Shown here one piece after another: positions 24,801-35,118 of a stretch of 64,000 nt of DNA. The notes under the pieces are model-generated. The model did no database searches, had not been told where the DNA came from, and worked only from the letters and a program-made list of their open reading frames with translations. This stretch comes from Pseudisothecium myosuroides. Lineage: Eukaryota > Streptophyta > Bryopsida > Hypnales > Lembophyllaceae. Both the position numbers and the translations under genes were made by a program. The first letter of the stretch is position 1. Each line of letters begins with the position of its first letter. Location of the stretch: assembly GCA_951799445.1 (NCBI GenBank), contig OX637296.1:16864001-16928000 (forward strand). Reading direction: 5' to 3'.

Positions 24801-27800
24801 AGATCTTCAACATTTACACCCAAAAGATCTATACGTAAGAATGAGCAACCAAGGAATGAAGTAGGGGTGTTGAGACTGGAAACAGTGGAATTAGGGAAAT
24901 CGATTATAATACATATATTAGTTTGGAATTTGGTGATTGTGTTTGTGAAGCTTGCGGGTATCACGCTTCTCAGGTTCAATATCAGACCTGGTGTGGCTTT
25001 GAATTGAATATCTTCTGTTTCGAGGATGACGGACAAATTCGGCTTGTGTGCAGTGACCGTGAAGTGAAATTGGATTCAGAGGACGAGATGAAGGAGTTCG
25101 GCATCAACCTCTACAAATACACCAGTCCATGGGACAGGTACACCCTGATGACTTTAATCTGACAACCTGAGGTCCCAAAATAATTGCTCTGACATATTTT
25201 GAAAGTTTGACAAAGTGTGCTGCAGTCGATGATATTGTAGCAAGTCTGCAGGACATTCCAGAATGTCATATCAGAGGTCTTAATGAAAAGGTTTGAGAAT
25301 ACTATTGTTTGCAAACAGTTGAAATTCTACTTTCTACAAATAATAATTTTCACTAGCAGATATTCTAAGGTATGCCTACCCATTATCGTTCCTTTCCCAA
25401 TTGTGTCCCTTATCTAAACCTGTCCAACATTTCTGCCCACAATCTTGTCAATTGTAATGCCATTAAAGGTAGCTTTTCGTATAAACATTACCAATTGTAA
25501 CATGGCTAGATTTTCTTGAGTTCTAGAGATCTGACAACTTGAGAGGCTGGAATGGAATGCCGACAGTGCGGTGAGGATGGAAATGGACGACCTCGAAAGA
25601 CAACTAGCCCAGAAGTTGGAGTCCCAGCCCAGTATCAGCAATGCAGGGATTTTCGCTCAGCAAGCAGACTACCGCACGGAGTTTTGGCGCAAAGGTGTTG
25701 CAGAAATGGACCAGGCCATTGAAATTGAGCCTCAAAATGAACTCCCTTTCCGGTATGTTGTCCGCTTGCACCAAAGCCTGAACCAGAGTCCCGGAACATG
25801 TGTCCCTCTTCAACCAAGGAATTGAAATGATTAAAGGAGATGGGAAAGGGGATGGGGGGGGTAATTCTAGTTTAGCGGTTCACAATGTTGTGAATGAATG
25901 AAATTTGCATATTTATCGGCACAACAAGCTAATGTAATGGCAAAATGACGCACGGAATACCACCAATTTAACGGAATTCATTTGTCGTTTTATTTGGCAT
26001 TATTACATCGGATTTGGAGCATGTCCTTGTGGATGGCGTCTTCACCTTCAAATTTACAGGAAGAGAATGTACAAGTTTGAAGGATTATAGCAGGATCGTA
26101 AGGGCAGATGGTGAGAGACCTCTGATGATGGTATTGGATGTGGGCAGGATTCGAGGTTGCATCAAAGGCTTAGCAGGAGACTATGAAAACGCCTTAAAGG
26201 ATCTAGACCAGGCTCTAAGTTTGAAACCGAATGACGTCTTGGCACTCGTGGATAGAGGCGTATTCAGATTCTTGGGTGGCGACTTAGTTGGTGCTTTGGC
26301 TGATCTCAACGAGGCGATCAAGCTTAATCCTGATCTACCTCAAGATATTCTGAAGCTCCGAGATTCCATTGCACAGGTTAGTGAATTGCAGCTAGCAAGT
26401 TTTTGTAAAAGTTTTTTGTCTTTCTGGATTGCAGGCACAATTTCCTGTAATTTAAGGAATTTGAATATGGGATTTCGAAATAAATCATGTCGAATGCTTC
26501 AAAACAAGTAACAAAATGTAGCAATAGGAAGAAGAAACCATGTCCTTCATTTTGCATGCACCCCAGCTGTTTCTTGTAATTGAAGGAACCTGTGTATAGG
26601 AGTTGAATATCAATCACCCAGAGAGATTCAAGGAGGGAAACAAAATGTAGCAACAGGAAGAAGAAATCTTGTCCTACATTTCTGAATTGCATGCACTCCA
26701 GCGGTTTCCCATAATTGAGGAAAATTGTATAGAAGTTGGAACTTAAGCATTTAGAAAGCTTCAAGAAATATAGCATTATATTTCAATAGAAAGAAGAAAT
26801 CATGTCCGACATATTGATAAATGTTAAGGATTTACTTTAAGATAAAATACACCTAATTGCACCCCCACCTAAATGCGTCACTATGTACACCCCCTCTTTG
26901 TTTCAGAGCCTAAATCTAGGATAGCCATATTCATGAGATTTGTACCTCATGAATATGAGAAGAATGACTACTACTCTAAATTTAGGTTCTGAAATGAAGT
27001 TCGGTATGCGTTGTGATGCAATAAGCTAGGGTCCGCAATTAGGTATACTTTACTTAATGGATTATGAGCTTCCGAAGTAAACTTTCTGTTTTGGTCACTT
27101 CGGAGTTGAGCACATCTTAACTTGTATTGCTTGACACCAACTCGAAGTTTATGTCTGGTATGTAGATTTTAGCAGACCGGGAGGAGCTGGCCAAGCTACG
27201 AGAGGAGAATCCGAAGCTCAAGGCAGAACTGGAAGCTTTACGTGCCAAGGCTGCAGCGGACTTGGAAGCAGCGCAAGCCAAAGCTGCAGCGGACTTGGCC
27301 GAAGCACAAGCCAAAGCTGCAGCCGATCTTGCAGCAGCTGAAGCCAAAGCTGCAGCGGAGTTGGAGGCTTTGCGGGCCAAGACGGAAGCAGAGGCTGCGG
27401 AACTGAAGGCTAAAAATCAGAAACTCCAGGAGGATCTCAACAAAGCGCAAGACACGTTGAGGAACATGCCATCGAACCAGGTGAACATCAATGTCCAGTG
27501 TTCGCTAGTCTACAGTTCAGAGTTTTGTAGTAGCCCTACCATTGAAGGGTATGTATTCCATACCTTCCTGTAATGGGCTAGTTAGCTCCTACAGTTTCTT
27601 TCCTTATGTTGTACAGTACAGTAAGTAAGTAGGTTCATGTAATAAGAAAGCAATGGTTAATAAAACATATCCCATGCCACTTGCATTTCCTCTCATGCCT
27701 TGGCTTCATTCGACACCAGTTATGAAACTTTTTTGTCGGTGACGTTAAGGAACTCTTTTCTCGTGGTGGTCTTGACATAATTAAAACTGGTGGATGCAGA

Positions 27801-28940
27801 CATTGGAGCTGAAATACAATAACCTTTGCTGCGAAAAGTGCGTCCGAGACATCAAGGCTGCTCTGTCGAAGGTCCCTGGTAAAGATCGACCCTTCACCTG
27901 CGTTATGTATTTCAACTATGCTTTTTATATCTATGTTCCACTCACACAAATGTTCAAGTACATGAGTTAATTTTTGTGTTGCTCTCACTGCTGTGGGCTT
28001 TGTGTGGGCTTTGATATGCGACCTTGAAAGAATATACTCTTTATGTATTCTGGTTCCCTAGAAGAATTGATGCTAGTTAGATCTCTCTCTCTCTTCCATA
28101 CAAAATCCTCCGTTGACAATGAGAAAAATAGACTGTTCAAATTGGATGTTACTCCGTATACTCAGTATGATTGGAATTTGTACTTGTGCAGGAGTTGAAT
28201 CAGTCACGGAGGATTTCATGGAGGGCACAGTGACGGTGGCGGGCTACGTGTCAGCCGCGGTTGTTCTGTCCGTCTGTAGACAAACTTCTCCCAAGAAAAT
28301 CATCTACCTCATTGGCGATGAAGTCCCCCAAGCTTATGCATCATTTCCCAAAGAATTCGAAGTTCATCATGCTGAACCAGAAACAGCGCCTACGACCACC
28401 CCTGAACCTGCCCCTGAACCTGCTCCTGAGGCTACCCCTGCTCCTGAACCAGCTCCTGAGGCCACTCCTGCCCCTGAACCTGCTCCTGAGGCTAACCCTG
28501 CCCCTGAGCCTGCCCCTGAACCTGCCGCTAAGGCTACTCCTGAACCTGAACCTGCTCCTGAAGCTGCCGCTACCCCTGCCCCTGAAACTTCTGAAGCTGT
28601 TCCTGCCCCTGCCCCTGCTCCTGAAGCTGCCGCTACCGCTGCCCCTGAAACTTCTGAAGCTGTTCCAGCCCCTGCCCCTGCTCCTGAACCTGAAGCGGCC
28701 CCGGCCCCTGCTCCTGCTCCTGCTCCTGAACCAGAGCCTGCACCAGAGCCAGCTCCGAAGCCTGCACAGGATGAACCAGAATCCGCTGTTACAAAAGAAC
28801 CGGTATGGATATCAGATACGGTACCAGCTGCAAAGGCAACACCGAAACCAGCGACAACTGCGGAGGCCAATGGCAATGCTGAACCTGCGAGCAAACCAAG
28901 TGAAAACGGCGAGATTCAACAAGAAAAACTTGCAACTTGA
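21806..28940 (+). CDS. Membrane-anchored TPR/coiled-coil/HMA multidomain protein, 12 exons, 987 aa (reconstructed)
   Basis: Exons: 21806-22379, 23350-23421, 23811-23911, 24059-24224, 24574-24794, 24974-25137, 25206-25290, 25544-25752, 26148-26376, 27166-27480, 27800-27878, 28192-28940. All eleven junctions keep frame and use GT-AG. Residues 11-30 are hydrophobic (signal anchor). Residues 50-500 match no family I recognise; 306-378 are Cys-rich (CIHC, NGCCN). TPR-like helices span about 505-595, with LAGDYENALKDLDQALSLKP the clearest. Residues 608-705 form a coiled coil with four 11-residue Ala-rich repeats (636-679). Residues 713-775 are a heavy-metal-associated fold with CEKC at 723-726 and the family pattern VxGVxSV...VTV. 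From about 785 on is a Pro/Ala/Glu tail. Metal binding near a membrane, with TPR-mediated partner binding, is inference. Transcript data are needed to exclude two genes; the TPR, coiled-coil and HMA exons join cleanly. Confidence 0.72.
22500..23240 (+). repeat. Tandem repeats inside intron 1 of the TPR-HMA gene
   Basis: Recurrent blocks include GAGAGATGCAGAGTGTGA, TGCTCGCCATAGCCA, ATGTGCTCGCCG and CATGTGATTGCTTGCATTGC. TGCTCGCC-type cores occur near 22562, 22678, 22925 and 23035, with a diverged one near 23178. The units differ by indels and carry no conserved frame. They fill most of the 970-nt intron between exons 1 and 2. Confidence 0.75.
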
Positions 28941-30051
28941 ATTGACTGCGATTCAATCATGTAACTTCAAGTTCGCAAATCTCCTCTAACTTTGCTGGCT
29001 CTAAACAATTACAGTTACAGGGAGGACTGAGGCTTTGGATTGACAATAGGTACATTTACAGTTACCCATTTACAGGAAGTTCGAGTTGCCGGACCTTACT
29101 TGAACGGTGAACTCGTGCTTCAAGATTCGAGACTCTTACAGTAGTATAGCTATACTTATTGGTTCGAGATCAAAGGGGAGACCTGAGGCTTTGCATCGAC
29201 AACAACGTCGACCCTGCAGCCAATGCTTCAAAAAGAGAGTTGCCTATTTAGAGTGGAATAGGTGAGAGAACTAAGTTACAATACAGTGCCGCAGATTTGT
29301 CGGCTCTTTGGGACATTTTTGTGAGTAACTATCTTAGTGTAGTGTAGTTAGATTAGATTATGAGTTGTGACTAGGTCCAAACAGAGACATAGAGAGAAAC
29401 TCCCAGCTTAATTCCCAGGACAGAGTTGCTGGTACTTCTGAGATTAATTATTTGTCACCTTGTAGGTCTTTGAGACCTAGGGTTCGTCAAAAATCTAATT
29501 ATTTATTGTAAAGTTGACCACGTATTAATCTAATATATTGTAAAGTTACTATCTAGAAAGCTATCCAATAGTCTACATTGTAAAGGCTATATATGAGGAT
29601 GTCACCCGTATGGCCATATTGTAACTGAAGCTCAGTCACTAACATGATCGACCGGTCGACGATTTTGTCCTGTGGATGAATGTGCTGTTATGGGACCCAG
29701 CTGACGAATCTCTTCCAAACGTGCCCTTTGACCGGATTGACCGAAAATGCACGTGCATGATTCTTGGTGGAGTTTTTTTTTTTTTTTTTTTTTCCCACAA
29801 ATGAAACGGAATTTCTTTGCAAAGGGAAAAAAGTGCTCTCAGTGGAGTTTTCATTACATTATTCAACGTGCCTTCGGTTTAATGAAAAAAAAGGGGTCCA
29901 TTGTAGTCCACTGCAATTTTGTACAGTTGAGTTTAAAAATAAAAATAAAAAATCCAGTTTTTTTTGCCCTACCCTAAAAAGTGGCTGTTTTGGACAATTT
30001 TTATCCGAAATGTGTCATTGTCCTTTAGGGAATAAGCATCAAAAATTCAGT
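28941..30051. other. 3' flank of the TPR-HMA gene; no further gene seen
   Basis: It follows the stop and likely includes the 3' UTR. A poly-T run is at about 29774-29793. At about 30016-30030 a CATTGTCCTTTAGGG sequence looks like a worn right end of a TTAA-type element next to copy A. Confidence 0.45.
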
Positions 30052-30992
30052 TTAACCCCTAAAGGCCCAAGGCTTTTTTTCTGCCAAAAAACCATCAAAA
30101 CTGCCATTTCTATAGCGAGTAAAAAAAAATGAAAAATGTTTTTTTTTCCACATCTAACCATAGGATCTTACACCTAACTAGTATGAGAATGTGTAGAAAA
30201 AATTTCAAAATTTTTGACCCCTCAGATTGCAAGATATCTGCGTTTAAAGTGGAAAAAACAAGTATTTCAGCACATTGCGGGACTAGATTTTTTGACTTTA
30301 AACATTTTTAACTTAAAATTTTTGCACTACAAAGTTTTGAGCTTTAGATATTTATAGTGGAGAATTGAGTTGAGAGTCTAGGAAAAAATAAAATATTCGA
30401 AAAAACTTAATTATCATTCCTAAGAAAATTATTAAGTAGAAGTAGGTACAAAATAGAAGGAAAATCTAAAATATTAATATATTTTAGATGGAATTAAAAT
30501 ACACTAATCCCAATGGTGAGATTGTTCTAGCAAGTATACTAAACCATGAGAATTTTATTTTTTTTGAAAAATTGCAAAAATAGCATTTAGAAATGAATCC
30601 TACAAGTTATTTTTTTCAAGAAGATGCTCTAACTGCCCGAAAAACAAGAATGTCCATAACTTTCTCATAACAAATCCAAATGAAATGAATCAAAGCTTAC
30701 CAGATAGACAAAAATATAATCTACAAGAAAAAAATATTTTAAAAAAAAAATCAAAATTTTACCAAATTTTTCTTGCTGCCCGGACTGCCCAGTTACGAAA
30801 AAAAGTAACATATTTGGCCATAACTTTTGACTCCTATTTCCAAATGTCCTGAAATTTAGTGCATATCAAAGATATTCCTTGCGCCCACCTTCTATTAAAA
30901 TTTCAGCTTAAAATATGGAAATCTCTAATCACACGGACCTGCCCAAAATTTCTATACGGCCAAAAAACGCATTCTGGTCCTTTAGGGGTTAA
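30052..30992. mobile_element. TTAA-flanked MITE family 1, copy A, 941 bp
   Basis: It begins TTAACCCCTAAAGGCCCAAG and ends GGTCCTTTAGGGGTTAA: inverted termini with TTAA at both edges. The interior (CATCTAACCATAGGATCTTA, then GCGTTTAAAGTGGAAAA, then CATAACTTTCTCATAACAAA) recurs in copies B, C and D. The last 200 bp differ from the other copies, suggesting a recombinant or subfamily. No coding capacity. Confidence 0.85.
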
Positions 30993-31219
30993 AGAAGAAT
31001 TGTTCATGATTTTTCTATTGAAGATTTTCTACAAAGGCGTCCATTCTAAATTTTGATTTTTTTAGTGTTAAATCAGCTCATGGAGATGAGCCTCAAATAC
31101 ATTGGATCTTGGTGGGAAAACTACGTTGGAAATTTATTTAAGAAAATTGTATAGTGGATTTTGAAAAGTTGTAAATCCATTTATGATTATGTATATTTTT
31201 TCTTTTAGCATCGTATTTT

Positions 31220-31877
31220 TTCATAACCTTGATTTTAGATTTGACATATAAACAGAAGATTGAAAGACTTGAAATCACTTGCATAGTTTTAACAATCACT
31301 TGATCAAACATTCTAATTTTCAATCCATAAGTAGAATAAACTTGTCATTTACCGTACACATCCAAAAAACAAAGAACAACCGGCGTTGCCATTTACCGAA
31401 ATATAACAGCACAATGCAACTACCAATTCTATTGCGATGGGAACAAAATTTTGTATCACTATCTAATGACCGCACAATATGAAGCAAAGAATTGCAAGGA
31501 ATTTTTAACTAGATTTTAGCTTCATTGCCTTTCCATTGCTATAAAATTTGTAGGAAGAAATCATTTTGTATTTTGTTTTTTGAAGATGAATCTTAACATG
31601 AAATTTAATAAGCACACCAAATTTCAAAACATGCAAGTCTCTATATTTATATGGAAAAGGATTTGAACTTCGTGTGTAGTGATCGGCAAGTTCGCCCTAA
31701 TATTGTTGTATTTCATTTCTTTTCCTATATGATCTTGAATGAACATGTCTGGTTTGAATTTGAACAGTTACAATTTTAAAAAAATTGCTAAAACTAATCA
31801 ATCCTCAATTTTTTTATTGGTTTAGTTTTGAGCAAACTCCAAGAAGCTCAAAAAGGCCTTAGGCATATAGGAGTTAA
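31220..31877 (-). mobile_element. TTAA-type element family 4, inverted relative of 47919-48578
   Basis: Read on the minus strand it starts TTAACTCCTATATGCCTAAG, then GAGCTTCTTGGAGTTTGCTC. It later has ACTTATGGATTGAAA and TTTCAAGTCTTTCAATC, in the same order as at 47919-48578 on the plus strand. The far (low-coordinate) end is not defined. No reading frame is shared. Confidence 0.55.
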
Positions 31878-31907
31878 AGACTTAACTATTTGTGTCAAAA
31901 ATCATTT

Positions 31908-32292
31908 GATCCTAAAACATTGAGCTGGCCACCATCAAAATCATCTTTTTTGGTACCACATAAATCATTTGCTTCAAAAAACCCAAGAGCACTCATTCGC
32001 CGGAGGTCAAACTCAATTGCGCAAAGACCTCCCCTTTTCACACAAAATTCCAAGAATGAACATCCACACACTTCCATCTTATATAGACTTGGAAAGATTT
32101 CCTCTCATCCAGGGCTTTTTTTTTGACCCGTGTCCCTCCCTTTGGCTTCACTGCACAGGCCAGTTTTTGGAGTGACAGAGCCGCAGTGGCCAGATTTGTC
32201 AAAATTTGGTGAAATTTTGCCAGAAAAAAAAAAGCCCTGGCTCTCATCCATCCGTCGGACACTTCGTGTCCGCAGCAACGTTCCAGGGTTAA
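31908..32292 (+). mobile_element. TTAA-type MITE family 2, copy interrupted by another insertion
   Basis: Family 2 blocks (AAATCATCTTTTTTGGTACC, CCCAAGAGCACTCATT, GACCTCCCCTTTTCAC, CATCCATCCGTCGGACACTT) are split at 32109-32240 by a smaller element. The right end TTAA (32289-32292) is shared with the next family 2 copy, which starts there. The left terminus is worn. Confidence 0.7.
32109..32240. mobile_element. Small hAT/Mutator-like MITE nested in a family 2 copy, 132 bp
   Basis: The termini are CCAGGGCTTTTTTTTT and AAAAAAAAAAGCCCTGG. They are flanked by the direct repeat CTCTCAT (up to CTCTCATCC depending on where the edge is placed), as expected for the 8-9 bp duplications of hAT or Mutator elements. 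Removing it restores the family 2 sequence seen at 32289-32517. Confidence 0.65.
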
Positions 32293-32517
32293 CCCTTAAA
32301 GGATGGACTGGTGACCGTGGAAATCATATGTTTGAATATCGTGAGAATCATTGCCTTAAAAAAATGAAAAGGCACTCATTGGAAGTCAACCTACTGTAGA
32401 AGATCTTTCCTTTTCGCAACAAACTTTGGAGGATGAATAGTTGTACTTCTGTCCACATGTAAAGATTCTCTGTCATTCATCGAATGCCAAACGTCTGCCG
32501 CGTCGTTCAAGAGTTAA
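32289..32517 (+). mobile_element. TTAA-type MITE family 2, 229 bp
   Basis: Starts TTAACCCTTAAAGGATGG and ends with TTCAAGAGTTAA. It shares its left TTAA with the preceding copy, so one copy appears to have used the terminal TTAA of the other as its target. Interior blocks match 48608-48837 closely. Confidence 0.8.
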
Positions 32518-34700
32518 AAAACAACTGGTGGGAAAAGGGGTTGATCTCTGTGCAGCATGTGACGATTCTCCATTTGCACACTGTGTACCTCTCAAGATAT
32601 TTTTGAACTACTGTACTATCAGTGGGGAACATTGGGAACCATTGGGAACTATTGGGAACAGATAGAGAACGTGGATTATTTACTTGAAATACAACAGTAC
32701 CAGAGAATATGCGGCCAGTATGTTCCACCCCTGCACATACTTTGAGTACTTGATTCCCCAACCACTGTTTCTCATGCACCACACCTGATTGACTAAAATG
32801 GTTATTTTCTACGGGTGAATAATTGGTTAGTACGAAAAATTGGTATGATCAATCTAACCTGAATGTCACCCTTGTACACCACAAATGCTACAACACCATC
32901 ACTACAACGTCACAATGTTGAATAGTATGCTCTTGTGATAAATAGTTTAAACTATACCAAATAATAATCATTTTGGTGTAGCAAGATAACATTATGGAGC
33001 ACCCTTGTCAATAAGTATCCCTTGAGTTGGCATGATTCATTATACATTCTTTTCCAAAGTTGAATTCAAATAATTCTAATATGTTGTAGTGGACAAAACG
33101 TGACCAATGAGTGATGTTTAGAAAAATTGTAGAAATGAAAAATGCACTACCTATTCATTCTAGAAGTTGATAAATTTGGGTTGCCTACCTTGATGCTAGA
33201 TCTAGGGTTAAGAAGCATGACCTAAAATGAATGTAATTGTCTACACATGTTTGCAAAGTCATCAAATTCAATTTCAACAAGTGGGATGATCAGTCTCCTC
33301 AAGTAATCAAACATTTGTCTTCACATGTTAGAGGTCGAAATTCACTTAATTTGTTCCTACTATGTACGACTTTGCCTCAACTAAATGTTATTCAATATTA
33401 TTTTCAAAATGTGCCATACGTGTCACAACTACATCTTTTGTTTATACAAAGGCCACATGAGTGAAAGCAAGCGGTTCAGAGTAGACATAGAAGCAAGGTG
33501 GACATCTAAGTATCTCCAATCTTGAGCCACTGACCACACAAACAAGAAACTAATAAGGTAGATCAGCCTAATAATGTTAGTCACCCGATTATGACATCTA
33601 CTCTGGATCCTTCCATTCGTACAACAAACATCACACATTTCCGTAGAGTAAGTGACTCATTTTCTTTAGGCAAGCAATTGGGTGCTAATGATAATCTATT
33701 TATGGACAATATTAGATTGATAAAGATGTGGTTTATTAACCATTGGTTTAGGTGGTCTTAGGTGTGAAATAAATACTTGTCAAAACAAGTTGAAGCTTCA
33801 AGCAATAAAAGAGGTGCTTGTAGAATGTTCAAATTTGTGCTTTCAAAACACTCACCAAACAACATTAGGTTGGCGGGTCACTAATCTGGAAACTTATTAA
33901 GATGGTCATGACCCCCACCTATAGACAAGTTTACATTTTTGCACCAAACATGTTTAAAAATTCATATCAATTTCCATTCTTATCAGATTTATGATTCCAC
34001 TTACATTTGACTCCACACAACCAATTCTTCTCTGAAAAATACAGGAAACAGTAAGCACATTGCACAAGATACCCAGCTTGCAAATCGGGGAGACAGGCTG
34101 ATCTACCTTACATGAAAAAGGCTATGTCCTTTTCATTAGTAAAGCGAAAGCAAACAGCTCCACTTCACGGGGCTTTACTGGCTCTTTTCATAAGAATGCA
34201 GCTCTAAAATAGATGTACCCAACTGGATGCGTGAAACCAAGTAGACTAGGAAGTAAAATAGTGCGTTCATTTTGGAACAAAATCCTGATAAAGATCTCTT
34301 CTTCATTTTATAAAAAAGTATCAGAGATCACCCACAATCAATTTGGTTCAAACTGTAGATGTGGTTTATTCCATGTCCAAATTTGGCCTCAATTTTCAAG
34401 ATCAACACGTACTGTATACTCAACCTTCTATAATGCCATTGGCATGGAAAACAATGGGCATCAAAATGCATTTAAAAGGTGGTCCAATAAGATGTTCTGT
34501 GTACACAACATGATCAAGATAAACAGGGACTGTGTAATTAGAGAATGCTGAGTGTACATAAGAATCTACCCAAACTTTCTCAATTGATAGTTTGCAGTGT
34601 AGCAATTTGGCCTCCTCCTCAAGGTGCCAGAGCCAACAACCAACAGAAGTACAGAAGAAGAGCACAGCGGCCATTTCGCCAAGCGTTTTCCTTCCCTCGT
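32518..34700. other. Spacer with no gene recognised
   Basis: AT-rich, with short frames only. A small direct repeat (GGGAACCATTGGGAA type) lies near 32626-32660. No RNA gene or transposon end could be identified. Confidence 0.4.
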
Positions 34701-35118
34701 TGAATGTCAACAAATGACTTCGTACTATAATTTCAAAATTTACAACAAAGCAGCATCCTGAATTGCAACTCTTCCAATTGCATCAGTCGCTCGTATTACT
34801 TTAAAAACTCGTTGGATCAAGAGAATACAATTCAACCCAGAACTGTTCCTCCCAGGTATTAATAAACAGACATGTAAAAACACACCTTGGACGGTCCCTC
34901 GTCGAAGCAGACAGACAGAGAGCAGCCGCTTTTTTGAGGTTACATCTTCGTGGCTCCACTTGGGGTGTGATGATGAGGGATTCCACCTCCCTAGTATGTA
35001 CAAAACTCACTCAGATCATAATTTCTCAATGGTGGTCATCCCAAGATGACTCACACAACAGATGCAATGCCGGGGAAACCTAAAAATCTACCAAACGTAC
35101 TCTACTCTTCCATTCCAG
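34701..35118 (-). other. 3' flank of the AP2/ERF gene
   Basis: It lies directly downstream of the stop on the minus strand, and its GC is higher than the spacer. It probably holds the 3' UTR. No separate frame is convincing. Confidence 0.4.

Noticed and set aside
28367..28894. Long minus-strand Gly/Ala/Ser-rich open frame
   Set aside because: It is the antisense of the Pro/Ala/Glu repeat tail of the TPR-HMA gene; codon bias of the tail keeps the opposite strand open.
28261..28989. Plus-strand Leu/Pro-rich frame overlapping the last exon
   Set aside because: It is a shifted frame of the same repeat; only the PAE-rich frame continues the HMA exon.
29161..29175. GGTTCGAGATC as a tRNA B-box
   Set aside because: No A-box or cloverleaf can be built around it. 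I found no convincing tRNA gene in the window.
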